In this document: in pieces, positions 1-12,303 of the stretch | How positions within the stretch are numbered: position 1 is the stretch's first letter | Layout: every line of letters begins with the position of its first letter | Source of the DNA: Heterodera schachtii | Taxonomy: Eukaryota; Nematoda; Chromadorea; Rhabditida; Heteroderidae | Assembly (NCBI GenBank): GCA_023374025.1 | Contig: SIJG01000110.1 | Span: forward strand, 378,206-442,205 | Direction: 5' to 3' | DNA: 64,000 nt | Position numbers and translations under genes: made by a program | Notes under the pieces: model-generated | The model's database searches: none | Told to the model about the DNA's origin: nothing | Seen by the model: only the letters and a program-made list of their open reading frames with translations

Positions 1-212
1 CTTTAGTTCATCCAACGAGGAATTATTTTTGTAAATTTTTTTTATCATCAGAAAATCTCACCTATTTTTAAATGTAATTAATTGCATTCTAAAATAAACG
101 CGAAAATGCACTTTTTAACTTTAGGGAGGCACGATAGAAAAACAATTGGGGAAGACCCTTTTGGTTTTCATAAAATTTTTAATCAAAAAATGTAACATGT
201 CCTTGATCGGTG

Positions 213-578
213 CGGAGCATGTCGTTTCCCCCCCCCCCCCCCCCCCCCGCCGGTTCCCCCCCGTCGTTTCCCCCCCGAAAATTTTTTTTAAAAAAAATTT
301 TCAAACCTAGAAATTTTTCATAAAAAAATTCTTTAGTACGAAAATTTCAAGAAAAAAATTTTTCAGCGATTTTTTAGAAAATTTTTGAAAAAACTTAGTG
401 GTTCATCATAAAATTTCTAAAAAATCGCTGAAAATTTTCTCAAAAAATTTTTTTTCTTGAAATTTTCGTACTAAGAAAATTCCTAAGAATTTTTTTATGA
501 AAAATTTCTAGGTTTGAAAATTTAAAAAAAAAAAATTTTTCGGGGGGGAAACGACCGGGGGGGAAATGAAGTGCACCC
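213..578. mobile_element. Foldback (long terminal inverted repeat) element with 9-bp target duplication
   Basis: The two halves are near-perfect reverse complements: the left arm (about 250-400) and right arm (about 405-560) share a run of C-tract, TTTTC-rich and AAACCTAGAAATTTTTCAT-like blocks in mirrored order, with the centre near 403. The outer ends are C-rich on the left and G-rich on the right. The same nine bases, TGATCGGTG, lie directly outside both ends (204-212 and 579-587), which I read as a target-site duplication. Nine bases plus long inverted arms fits a non-autonomous Mutator-like foldback element. There is no coding capacity. It lies just upstream of the FIC gene. Confidence 0.75.
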
Positions 579-710
579 TGATCGGTGAGCCTGGAACTCT
601 AGATTAAAAAAAAAAATTGAATCCCTTACCCCTTTGGGTTTTTAACGGACCCCCCAAAATTAAAAAAAATGCCATAAATTGTTTTCATCATTTTCCATGC
701 TAAATGCCGT

Positions 711-3700
711 GTGCCATTCGTCACATTTTCCAGCTGCTGTTCTCCCACCGTTTGCCTTCCTTCCCGGCGTCTCTTTCTCTCCCTTCTTTTCCTGCTGTTG
801 CTGTTCGTTCTGTTACTGCTCCGTCTTCCCGTCTCGTTTGATGGCGGCGGAAGCGGCAGCCGTTTTTTGACGCGTTTTTTCTGCTCTTTGGACGAGCGCC
901 GGGGCGGCGCCGGCGGCGGTCGTTTCCCATTTTTAAAACGCTTTTTGTCACTCAAATGCGGCGCTGGCAATGGCGCCGTTGGACTCCGTCTGATGGACGG
1001 ACGACGGCATTTGTTGCACCATGACCAAATCGGTGTTGAACAACAATGGCACGACGACGACGGCAATGGCGGCGATGGCATTGAAAAAGGTTTTCTGGGC
1101 TGGATGGGTTGTGGGTTGGTAAAATGAATTAGGTAAATTTTTACATGTAAAGTTCAATCTGGACCCGGATCCAGATCTGGATTTTTCCTGGATCCAGGCC
1201 AGGCCATTTTTTGGTAACCTGGGGTTTTCCTGGCTTTTTTGTCCAGGTTCAGGAACATGGGACCCTAAAAATGAAAATTTCGGGGGGGGGGGAACCGGCG
1301 GGGGGGGGGGAAATGAAGTGCACCCGATTAAAATATCTAAAAAATGACGAATTGCAATTTTAATGTGGAAGAGTTTCATGAAAAAATATCCATTTTAAAG
1401 GCCTCAAAAATTGTTTTCAAAAAATCCTATTTTAATGCTTAATAAACTTTTTGTTTTTTTATATTCAGTCTAACAAAATAGAAAGAAATTAAATCTGAAA
1501 AAAATTGGGTCCCAAATTTTTCGTAAATTTAAATTTTTTTGCACTAAATTTGCGTCTATTTTTTTCAGATGCCGTCATTGTCCGCCCACCGTCGGACAGT
1601 GCGGACGTGGAAAGTTGCACGGCGGAGGTGCGCCAGTGGCGCGAACGGGAAGCGGTTGCCGCACTTTCGGCCGCCAAACGGTCGCGCTGGGAGGGCAATT
1701 TGCGCAAGGCGCGCAGCATCATTGAGGTTGGATTTGGACAGTTATGCCATAATGTTAGGGTTTGACGGATGCGAAGGAACTTGTTTACCCTCTTACGTTT
1801 CCCATCCCCCGAAAAAAAAATTTTAATAAAAAAATTTAAAGAAAATTTTTATGGCAAAATACCTAGCTAGTCCTTCCTCCGCTGAAACTTTTAAAAACAC
1901 TAGAGCAAAATTTTTGGCCCGATGACGAAAAAAATTTCTTCGCGTTTCCCTCCCCACCCCTCCCCTCCCCCCTCATAATTTTTTTTCTGGCTACGGGCCT
2001 GAATTACTCTAATTAATCAAACAAATTTCTTAACCCATTTTTTTTTTTTTTTTGGTAATTCGAGGCCTTATCGCGTTCATTTTGATCTTATGATTCGAGT
2101 ACCTTAAAGCCAACAAAAAATTATTTTAAAAATTTAAATTCTATAATATTTACCTATTTTTCCTCATTGTTATGTTCTCCCCCATGTTTCAGCATGCTTA
2201 CTCGCTGGCGCCCTACAACCCGGACATTCTGACCGAGTACGGCATTTACGTGGAGATGGCACGCAGTGACGTGGTGCAAGCAGAGGGCTTCTACCTGAAG
2301 GCGCTGGCGCGCAACCCCAAACACGCGGAGGCACTGATGTAAATATTTCTGGTGTTCTACCATTGGGGGTGGGGGGGGGGGGTATGGGACGAGAAAACGA
2401 TTAAGTGAGTGACCCCGGGATTAGGGGTGGGACGACCGAATTTTTCGGGACTGAAAAAGCGTTGAGATTCCGTGGTAACAACCGCCGTTTCCCGATTTGT
2501 TCCATTGAAAAAATAATAATTTTAAGTCGACGACAAAAGGCGCTTCCGTTGGTCGAAGAGATTGACAACCGAATGATGCAGTGAGTAAAGTTTTTCGCAC
2601 TATTAAAACGATGGAATGATAGATTCACGCACTGGGATTGATTCTTTTTTTAGGGTCAACAACGTTCCTCCCCCCCCCCCCCCCCCTCCCCGAAATTTTT
2701 TTTATAAATTCCAAAAAATCCGTTTTCAGCGTTTTCGGATGGGTTTTTGAAAAAACTATAATTCATCATAACATTTGGAAAGATAAGCCACCTCGTTCCC
2801 TGATTTTCATTCGTACAAACAATTATAAAATTTGAATTTTTACCATAAAATTCAAAAAAAAAAAAAAAATTTTTTTTAGTGTCCCTAAATTCTGTACCTT
2901 TTTTACTATAGTAAACAAACATTAATTGTAAACTGGAACAGGCGCATCCACCAGAAGCGGGACCGTTTCATGCGCATCCCGCACAACGACGCGGGACTGA
3001 AGCGGTCGATGCGCGAGAGTTACTTTGCCTATGTGTACCACACGGTGGCCATGGAGGGGAACACCATCAATTTGGCCCAGACGCGGTCCATCCTGGAGAC
3101 GCGGATGGCGGTGGGCGGCAAAAGCATTGTTGAACACAACGAAATCCTCGGGCTGGACGCCGCGCTGCGCTACCTCAACCAGTCACTGTTGGACGTGCAG
3201 GAGATCACGCTGGAGGTGCGTTGGTTTTGGAGGATCAATGCCAACTTGAGCCCGGGACCGGGATTTCGGGTCTGACAATGAGTCGGGATTTTCGCTTTAA
3301 CTCAAAAAATTTACAGTGAAAAATCTTAGAAATTTGTCAGAAAATTTTTTACACTTTTGCCATTAGGGCTAGTTACAATGTTATAATGAAAATCCTGATT
3401 GGCGCTCAGAAAATCGGAATTTTTTTGACATTTGTTACCCGCCGGCGTTTTTTTCTTTCAAATTCCAAAAGCCAAGCGATTTTTTAAAAATTTTTTAAAA
3501 ATAAGTCTCCCCCCCCCCTTTTTTTTTTGTAAAGCATATTTTGGCGCTGCACAAACGCGTGCTCGGCTTCGCCGACCCGTTGGCCGCTGGTGTGATCCGT
3601 GATGTTCAGGTGGGTGTGTGGTTGGCATTGGCTACCAGAGGGACTGGGCGGACGGATTTTAGTATTTCAGAAATGTTTTTTGGCACACAAAAACAGAGGC

Positions 3701-5572
3701 TGGGTGGTGGTGGTGGGGGGGGGGGGGTCAGAAAAAATGCCACTAAAATTTCGCACAAAAATCCACCACCTAACCTTTGATTTGTGGCACAATTTTGTTT
3801 TTCAACCCCTCATTTTTTGTAAATTTGCCAGGTGTTTGTTGGCAGTTTCCGTCCCACCGACCCCGAATTTGTGTTAGCCGAAATGGACGAGTTGGTCAAT
3901 TGGCTGAACGACGAGGAAACGCATCGGCTGGACGCGGTGGAGGTGGCCGCGCTTGCCCACTACAAATTGGTCGGTTGGTTTGTTTTTGTGCGTTTCATAC
4001 CAAAACCGAACATTTTTCTTTATACACGTCGCCTTTTTGGCATCGCCGGCGGAAAGTCTGGCATTTTTTTTTGAAAACAATAAAATTATCAGACAAAAAT
4101 TTTCGTATTATTTTTGGGACTAACTCTCCCCTTCCCCCTTATCATTTCACACCTAAAATTACAAAATACAAACAGAAATTTTAACTTTTTCAAAATAAAA
4201 ATTTCGAAATTATTTTATATGAACGTTTCAAAAATAAAAAATCTAGAATAAGTCTTTATTTTGCCATTTTTGTAGAAATTTACAAAAAAAAAACTTGGTG
4301 CTTTTTCATAAAATTTTGGAAAAATCGCTCGAAAAATTAAAAAAAAATTTTTTTTTTTGGTTGGGGAGGGGGCACCGAAGCTGCTCCCCGCAGACGATAG
4401 GGTGCAAACACCCGTCGGATGATGAATTTTATAGAATTCTTAACTCATGTCCACAACTATCCCCCCCCCCCTGCTGAAGGTGTTCATCCACCCGTTCATG
4501 GACGGGAACGGGCGCACCTCGCGTCTGCTGATGAATTGGGTGCTGCTCCGTGCCGGCTTCCCGCCCGTCTCCATCCCCGTGGAGCAGCGCCACCGCTACT
4601 ACCACGTGCTGCGCGAGGCCAACGACGGCGACTTGCGCCCGTTCATCCGCTTCATTGCCGAGCTCACCGACCGCACGTTGGAGGTGGGCGGGGTGCAGGC
4701 AACAGCAAAGACTGATTTTGATTTTAAATCGCCGTTAACTTTTTCAAAAAAATTTTCATCCGGAAATTTTTTTTTTTCATTTAGGATTTTTTTTTAAATG
4801 ACACCGGAAATATATTTTTTTAATTTAATGAGTTATGACAAAAAAAAGGGTGCACCCCAAAATTACGCCGCCGAAATTTCGCCGGCCGAAAATTCGCCGG
4901 GACATAATTTCGCCAAAGAAATTTTTTTAAAAATTTGTAGATTTTCAAGAAAAAAAAATTCTTAGAAATTTTTTTATGTTGTAATTTCAAGGAAAAATTT
5001 TTGAAAAATTTTTTTAGCTATTTTTTGGGAAAATTTTCGAAAAAACTTACTAATTATCATAAATTTAAAAAAAAATTGCTGAAAATTTTTTCTAAATTTT
5101 TTTTTGAAATTTTCTTATAAAAATTTTTTTTTTTTAAATTTCTGTTTAATTTTCTTTAATTTTTTTTGCGGTGAATTTCGACGCGAAATTTTGTCACGTC
5201 CCCCCCCCCCCAAAAAAAATTTCTTCCATTGTTGGCATTTCGTTCGTTATTTCAAAATAATAATCATCATTGGCACACATTTTTTTAATACAGTCGCTAA
5301 TCGCCGGCTCGGTGTCTTCGGTGTGCGAAATTGGTGACGACTGTTCAGCACCATCATCGCCATCATCTGCTGCCGGTGGTGGTGACACAATTGATGCCAC
5401 CACCAATGGCCAGAAGGAGGGGGAGGAAGAAGCATTGGATGCCAATCGCAGCAACGGAGGCGGTGCCAAAGCGAAACAGCAACAACAGTTTGTGCAACCG
5501 TTTTGTGCCGCCATGGAAACCGATCAACAACCACAACAGCATCAGCACGGGCTTGGCACTGATGGGAACTGA
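711..5572 (+). CDS. fic-1: FIC-domain protein adenylyltransferase (FICD / FIC-1)
   Basis: ER-type AMP-transferase; family members add AMP to, and remove it from, the chaperone BiP. Inferred coding exons: 711-1089, 1569-1726, 2193-2338, 2527-2580, 2942-3215, 3535-3609, 3832-3969, 4480-4683, 5294-5572; phases agree throughout (about 568 residues). Exon 1 carries a leucine/phenylalanine-rich stretch that fits the type II membrane anchor of FICD. Exons 2-3 look like TPR helices. The inhibitory motif TVAMEGN is in exon 5 (its Glu near residue 284) and the catalytic [12 protein letters not shown] is in exon 8 (His near 412). This spacing is almost that of human FICD (Glu234 to His363). The last exon is a low-complexity Ser/Gly/Gln tail absent from human FICD. 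Exon 1 has no in-frame ATG upstream of the hydrophobic stretch, so the true start is unresolved. The enzyme call is firm; the N-terminus is not. Confidence 0.9.
1260..1327. repeat. Fragment of the 213-578 element end
   Basis: A G-tract, AACCGGC, a second G-tract and then AAATGAAGTGCACCC repeat the right-hand end of the element at 213-578, inside intron 1 of the FIC gene. No matching left arm is visible, so this is a solo or truncated end. Confidence 0.55.
4840..5215. repeat. AT-rich element remnants in last FIC intron
   Basis: The last intron of the FIC gene holds a GGGTGCACCCC start, several CGCCG/CGAAATTTCGCC palindromic blocks and long A/T runs resembling the arms of the 213-578 element, closing with a C-tract at about 5200-5211. 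This is probably a decayed relative of that element. I could not fix its ends. Confidence 0.35.
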
Positions 5573-5728
5573 TCAGCCGAATGCATGGGAATGTGCCAAT
5601 CCCATGACATGATTGGACGCGTGTTTTTTCTTCCATTGATCACCCGATCGGGATTGATGGACTCTGACTTTTCATTGATTTCTTTTTGTTGGAAAATGAG
5701 TGATCAATTGGATTGGATTAGGTCGTTT
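5573..5728. other. Intergenic, 3' side of FIC gene
   Basis: Short stretch after the FIC stop codon. It contains degenerate TGATCA/TTGATT words that grade into the minisatellite beginning at about 5729. No gene is visible. Confidence 0.5.
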
Positions 5729-6118
5729 TACCATTGATCACTTTGATCAATTGGGGTTGATTCATTTCCCATTGATCACTTTGATTTGATTGATTTCCCA
5801 TTGATCACTTTGATCAGTTGGGTTTGATTCATTCCCCATTGATCACTTTGATCAATTGGGTTTGATTCATTTCCCATTGATCACTTTGATTAATTGGATT
5901 TGATTGATTTCCCATTGATCACTTTGATCAGTTGGGTTTGATTCATTCCCCATTGATCACTTTGATCAATTGGGTTTGATTCATTTCCCATTGATCACTT
6001 TGATCAATTGGGTTTCACTGATTCCCCATTGATCACTTTGATCAATTGGGTTAGATTCATCCCCCATTGATCACTTTGATTAGTTGGATTTGATCGGTTT
6101 TCCATTGATCACTTTTTT
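5729..6118. repeat. Minisatellite, about 38-bp unit, 11-12 copies
   Basis: The word CATTGATCACTTTGAT recurs about every 38 bases, followed by a variable CAATTGGGTTTGATTCATTTCC-like half. Copies differ by a few substitutions, and alternate spacers (TCATTCC versus TGATTTCC) suggest a higher-order pattern. It lies between the FIC and RPC3 genes. Confidence 0.9.
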
Positions 6119-6856
6119 GTCATTATGTCGGCACTCACCCTTTCTTCTCCACAATTTTATTGTCCAAGTGCAATTGATTCGGCTTTATTTTGTTCATCAT
6201 ACATGGATTCATCCTCTCCACACCTCACTTTTGTGTTCGATTCTACAGTATTACCAAATGTCCATCAGATTTTTATTGAGACTACTGTACGACTGTTTTT
6301 TTATTTACGAAATTATTTATTTATATTTCCCTGATTTTCTATTTCATTTGTCTATTATACTACATACATCTTTCTTGACCTGACACATGGTATCTCTCTC
6401 CCTCTCTTTCTTTTGCTAGTCTCTCTCTCTCTCTATTTCTCTCTCCCTCACTCTTTTTCTCTTCCCTTTGTGTCGCTCTCTTCCAACATTTACTGTAATA
6501 ATAGTCTTTTTTACTGTATTTTCTTTGCCGGTGTCTATCTACCTATTATCATTTGCCTATGTCAGTTACGATAGATATTCCCCCACAAATTTGTCATCTC
6601 CTACCCCAACTTCAACCCCATGAAAAGCATAAATGCGTGCAAAATTTATATATTTGTATTCGATTATTTATTTTTTGTAAATTTGTTTATTTATTTTTGC
6701 ATCGAAAAAAAAGAATTATTTATTTTTAAAGTATTTTGGCACTCTTAAATTTCAATCTCCACACTAATTGCCTTAATTAAATTACCAATTTAATTTGTTG
6801 TTTTACATTTTCCACCGTAAATTTAAAAACAAAATTTTGTTTCAAGTTTTACGAAA
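6119..6856. other. Intergenic, AT-rich, upstream of RPC3
   Basis: Pyrimidine-rich and TA-rich sequence with TCTCTCTC runs near 6410-6450. No gene is visible. The last 20 bases contain a TTTCAAG acceptor-like site (AG at 6845-6846) eleven bases before the RPC3 start codon, suitable for spliced-leader addition. Confidence 0.45.
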
Positions 6857-9800
6857 ATGAGCATTCGCACCATTGAGCTGTGCGTGTCCATTTTGGAGGA
6901 CCATTTTGGCTTTTATGTGTCCGCTGTTGGCGCCGTTCTGTTGCGCCAGCAGTTGCCCTTTGTACTGCTTGCGAAGGAGTTGCATGGACGGGTTCGGCCC
7001 GGCGAGGTGGATGAATTAATTAATCAATTTTAATTTTGCACAAAAATTTTCTGAATCCAATGACAATAAATTCTCTAGAAATAGACTAAATTTTTGCCAG
7101 GACTCAAAATCCAGGGGGGGGGGGGGGTGGGGTTACGCATGGTAAATTAAAAACCGCAATTTAAATTCAGATGAAGCGTTCCATCGCCATCCTGGACCAA
7201 CACAACCTGCTCAGGTGTGGATGTAAATTTGTGAAAACATTGAGTTAGTTGTCTACATGAGAAAACAAAAACAAATTTTGTGTACGAACTGCAATTGACC
7301 ATAAAATTGATTCCCAAAATTTCCATGGATCCCGGACTCATTCAAATTGGTTTTTTTTTTCACAACCTTTTCGACCGTTAAGTAATACGGCTCGAGACCA
7401 ATCAAGAATAATGCCACCCTCTTCTAGACTCGGGATTGGGACGCCAAAAAAAACCTCCCGAGGCTTTTTCTCGAGCAGTACAATTCAATTTGTTGTCACT
7501 TTTTTACATTTGATCGTCTTTCATTGTCAGTTTTGAGTCGCCCTCGCGTGCCGGTGCCGTCGTCCTCTACACAGTGTTGGCCCCGCGTGTGCTGAATTTG
7601 GTCCGTGCCCCGCGTGCCATTCTGACCGTCAAAACGCTGTACAGCAGCGGTGCCATGGAGGCAATCTTTGAGGACGTGTTGGCCCAGGGGCGGACCAGCT
7701 GCTCCCAGTGCACTCGACGGGTTGCCAAATGCATGGTGGATAACCTGCCGATGGACAAGGTATCGTCTACAGCAAGGGCAGCAAGCAGTACAGGCGCTAA
7801 AAAAATTGGAAATTTTAGGGCCTGGTTTGACACACAACCCCTTATATTTTTCGTGTTTTTTTTATTGTCGGAGACATTTTAGTGTATTATTTTCAGTTTG
7901 ATAGGCCCTAAAAATGGGAAATTTTGGCGCCTGGTTGGGTGGCTTACAATTAACTCCACATTTTTTGCGTTTTTAATCGTCGGAGAAATTTTTAAATTGC
8001 CGGTAAGCGCCGATTTTAATTTCTGATTGAAAAATTGCTAAAACTTTGTAAAAAAAATTCCCATTTTTCATTCCGTGGAATGAGAAACGAAAAAGTGCAC
8101 TCCTCCCACACCATAGAGCAGGATTTCTCTAGCTTTAAACTAATTTAAATGACCGATTTTCCGTCGAAAATCGAATTCCCTACCCCACCCTGAAAATTCA
8201 TTTAAAATTTTCTACCCCCCCCCCTCCCCCTAGGTCAAGGACGACTTTGTCCGGTTGGCCGAGGCACAACTTGTGACCCGTTGTGATCGCATTGACGACA
8301 GCGCGGGCGCCGTCGCCGGCTGTCCCACATTTTGTGCCGAGCCCGACCCCTTTTTGATGCCGGACCGCATTTTGGACGGTGGCGTGGACGGCGGCACGTC
8401 GCAGCAACGCAAGCGCAAAATTATGCCAACAATGTCGGTGGAAATGGCACCGGCAGGCGCTGAAGACAGCGGCGGTGCCGACGGCACGGCACAACAAAAT
8501 GGTGGCGCTGCCGCTGGTGGTAAAAGCGCGGATGCCAATGCCAACGCGAGGGACAGCGACCGGCACATTCTGTGGCGCATCAATTGGCCGCGCATGGAGC
8601 GCTTCTTCCGCGACGCGTTGGTGCTGGACGCGTTGGAGAGCAGCGGTGGCGGTGGCAACGCCATTTGGTGGGCCGGGCACAAAACGGGGACTTTGGCATT
8701 TTCTTGTACATGCCTATAAAACCGTTAGAAATGTTTTTTTTGTAGTGGTGGCGAGTTGGTGGACGACAAGCACACGGCGCGAGTGGCCCAATTGTTGCTG
8801 AAGGTGGGCGAACAGAAAACACCGTCCATCGACACCGGGCAGTCCAGCCCAATTTCGGTGAGCAAACAAACAACAACCAACCAAAAACTAAATGCCATGC
8901 CAACAATAATGGCATCCCGGGTTACTTCAATTTCTTGCGGCCAACGGCACCGGCGGATCCCCGTTTTACCATGTTTTTTTAATTGAAATTTGGTCCCAAA
9001 ATGGTAAAAATGGGTCATTTTTGGCGAAAAAACGACTACAAATTCCTGTTTTTCTCCCAGACGACGAACTTTTAAAATATTGTAAATGTCTTAGAATTTC
9101 TTCCTCTGAAATCATATTTTTCTGGCTACAGGCCTGGTTTTCCAAATGCATTTGCGACTTTTAAAAAACCCTATTAATTCCGTTATCGAAATCTTTTTTT
9201 TTTTTTGCGTCGGTCGGCACACATTCCAATCGCTGGCACACATTTGCATATAAAACTGATTCTGGCATGATTACAGCTCCAAGACGTGTTCCGCTATGCC
9301 AAGGAGCACGGGTTGGACGCCATCAGCCGGGAGACCATTGACGCGCGGTTGGAGGTGCTCGGCAAGGACAGCAACAGCATTGTGCGCCGGGTGGGCGAAA
9401 GTGGGGGCGGACTCTACATTATCAGTGAGTTTTTTGATGTTCATGGCGGTCTTCGTGTATATGTCAGGAGCATAGATAAACGAGAAACCCTGTATGTATT
9501 CCATGGAACACTACGGAATTTCGGTGCCGGAATTTTTTTTTCTTTTGCAGAATTTCTGATTTTTTGCTTTTCGGGCCAGAAATTTTGTTTTCAATCGGTA
9601 TTTTTTTTTTAATTTTCAGCGCCGGGCAAAAAAAAAACAGGAATTTGTTGCGGTTTTGTGCCAAAAGAAATGACAATTTTTTGCCATTTTTGGGGTCAAA
9701 TTTTTTCAAAAAAATTTTGCCTTATTTTTTCTTTAAAATTTTTAATTTTTCAACTCCGGCGGGGCAGGTGACATATTGTCTTTCGGGGCGGCCAATTTTT

Positions 9801-11996
9801 GTAAAAATTTTAACATCCCTTCAAAAGCTTTATAAAAATTTGAATCCCATCATACGTCCGACTCTGTGCGACTTTCCACACCCAATCCCTGACAACATTG
9901 TGTGTATTTTTACCGGGATTTAATGGCACATTTACAGACTATGAAAAGGGCATCGAATTTTTGTGCAACGAACACATTGAGTCGGCCATCCGCGAAAGAA
10001 TTGGGGACCAAGCGGTGCGCATCTATCGCCTGCTGCGTGCCAAAGGCTTTCTGGAGGAGGAACAGGTGGGAATGGATGAAGGCATTTGTATGAGAATGAT
10101 GTGAAAATTTTCGGTTTTTTTTTATTGTTACCCCCTCCAGACTTTTCTTCCCAAATTTCCAAAAAAAAAAAAATCGCAAAATTATACAAAAATCCACAAA
10201 ATCGCACAATTTTTGCTAAAAAAAAAAGTTTTTTTTTTCGGCGGTGTCGTCGGGGACCCCTTCTCAAGCCAAAAACATTCATTTCCATTTGCCAGGGGTC
10301 TTCCATAAATTTTGGCCCTCACCAATTATTTTTTACATTTTCCAATTCTCCCAGGTTGAGAAGGAGGCAATGCTTTCGGCCAAAGAAACCAAGGAAATGT
10401 GCTGTGCACTGATGGACCACAGTTTCATCACTGTTCGGGTAAGTCTCCGCCATTAAATGAATTTTGCTCATTTTTCTCGAATAAAATTTACAAATTAGCA
10501 ATGAAATGGATATCGAAATGTGAGATTGGTGATCCCGAAAATCCCCGTTTAATTTTTTTTCAAAACTTTTTGAAGCAAACAAACGAAAATTCAGAAACAC
10601 CTTGGAAAAATTTGCTTTTGTAAATTTCGTTTTTTTTTGGCTCCGGCGCCAAAGTGATCAGAAAAAATCGATCAACAAAAATACTAGCAAAAAAGACGTT
10701 AATTTGATGAGATTTTCCTCTTCCTTTTTGATGATGTCCATTTGTCATGAGTTCTGATCTGCTCGACAGATGGTGAATTATTTTGATTTTTCTTCAAAAT
10801 GTGCCCAAATTTTCAATAGCTTCCCAATGTTGGCATTTTGTCCGCTTTTTTTCAAAATAATCATAATTTGTGCCCGATTTTTCAAATTTGTTTTCCACAA
10901 TGTTGGCATTTTGTTCACTTTTTTTCCAGCAACTCGCGCGCACCAACGATTTCGCGCCCGCCCGCACATTTTTCCTCTACACCGTGTCCATGGTGCAGGT
11001 GCTGAACGCGATGATCAGCTTCTGCACCCAGGCGTTGAACAACGTGATCAGACGACGCATGTTGGAGAGGGAAAAGCACGAGTGCGTTTTTGGGGGAATG
11101 CCGGCGACGACGGCACAAAGAATTGTTGAAAGTGCCGAAAATTTGGTTGGGCTTTAAGGGCTTTGTTGGATCGCCAACTGAAAATGGAGGTGATACTCAG
11201 CAACATTGCCAACGATCCGACCTTTGATGACGAGTCGCGCACTCAGCAGGTAGAAACAAAGACCAAAACTAAATGCCATTCGGGGTTGGGCTGAGCAAAG
11301 CCGAACTAATTCCTTGTAATTGCTCAATTTCATGCCGTTTTTGGGGTTTTTAAACTCTGCATGATTAGTTGTTGTAACTTGTGGTTTTTGATGGTCTATC
11401 AATGATACACCCGAAATTTTTATGGGAAAAATAGTATTTTTGTTGAAATTTTCGATTTTCCTTGTTCATGTACCCACTCCAAGACCTCACCTTGTATACG
11501 GTAGTGATGTTTTGATAGGCCGATCGCATTACTGTATTAACATTTTTCCGACACGAATTTGTCCCCTACGATTGTTCTGATCCGTTATTAGAGTGTCATT
11601 CAATAATTATGGGATAGCCATTGTTTATTACTATAATTAGACCGTAATTAGTCTACGGTATAAAATGATGTTTGATGGGCGATTGCCTTACTGTACATCA
11701 TTTCCAACACGAATTTGTGTCGCATTCGTTTGCCAAAAATCAAAACCCAAAGATGGCCGACGTGGAGCAGTCCTTACATGACCGAGGCGGACCGCCGCGC
11801 GTTGGAGCGCTTTCGGCGCGCTGAACGGCGCCTGTTCTCCACCGAGATTGAGCTGGACAAGGTGCTGTTCACCTTCCAACAGTACGACATGCTCAGACGC
11901 CGCTGGGCCATGGAGCAGGCACGGCAAATGCCGCACGGCAGGCGGAAAAGGCAACAAGCGGCGGCAGCTGTGGCGGCGACATCGGCACAGTCATGA
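6857..11996 (+). CDS. rpc-3: DNA-directed RNA polymerase III subunit RPC3 (POLR3C / RPC82)
   Basis: Subunit of the Pol III RPC3/RPC6/RPC7 subcomplex needed for initiation at tRNA and 5S genes. Inferred exons: 6857-7006, 7171-7214, 7531-7759, 8234-8631, 8746-8857, 9277-9424, 9938-10065, 10355-10438, 10930-11081, 11159-11233, 11771-11996 (about 581 residues; human about 534). The start MSIRTIELCVSILEDHFG, the block LDQHNLLSFES, the TKTLYSSG segment and LFTFQQYDMLRRRWAME near the end all align with the family by eye, in order, as its winged-helix segments and C-terminal coiled coil. Exon 4 carries a Gly/Ala/Asp-rich low-complexity insert before DRHILWRINW. The junctions at 8631/8746 and 11233/11771 are my best phase-compatible choices; the last acceptor has a poor pyrimidine tract. 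No catalytic activity is expected of this subunit. Confidence 0.87.
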
Positions 11997-12303
11997 ACTG
12001 TGCCAGCCATTTGGCGAGATCGTGATCAGAAATAGTGTTGTGATCGGAAATGGTGATCGACCACTTCACTCTATCGTGCTTTTTTTGTTTTGTTTTTGTT
12101 TGGCTTTTTGCCCATAAATACGGGATACAAATGACGGCAACGGTACAGTCACCGAACATGAACAATGCCAGCCAAATTGGCGAGATCGTGATCACTGACC
12201 AGAAATAGGGTGTGATCGGAAGTGGTGATCGATCACTTTATTATATGTGTTTTTTTTTTCGTTTTTGTTTGGCTTTTTGCCTATAAATACGGATACAAAT
12301 GAC
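11983..12303. repeat. Imperfect tandem duplication at the 3' end of RPC3
   Basis: Two copies of about 155 bases (11983-12134 and about 12140-12303) share GGCGAGATCGTGATCA, a GTGATCGGAA-TGGTGATCGA block, TTTGTTTGGCTTTTTGCC, ATAAATACGG and ATACAAATGAC. The RPC3 stop codon lies inside the first copy, so the second duplicates the gene's 3' UTR. Confidence 0.8.

Noticed and set aside
8640..8745. Possible GT-TG intron in RPC3 at 8648/8748
   Set aside because: A normal GT-AG pair (donor 8632, acceptor 8745) gives a consistent frame, so no unusual splicing needs to be invoked.
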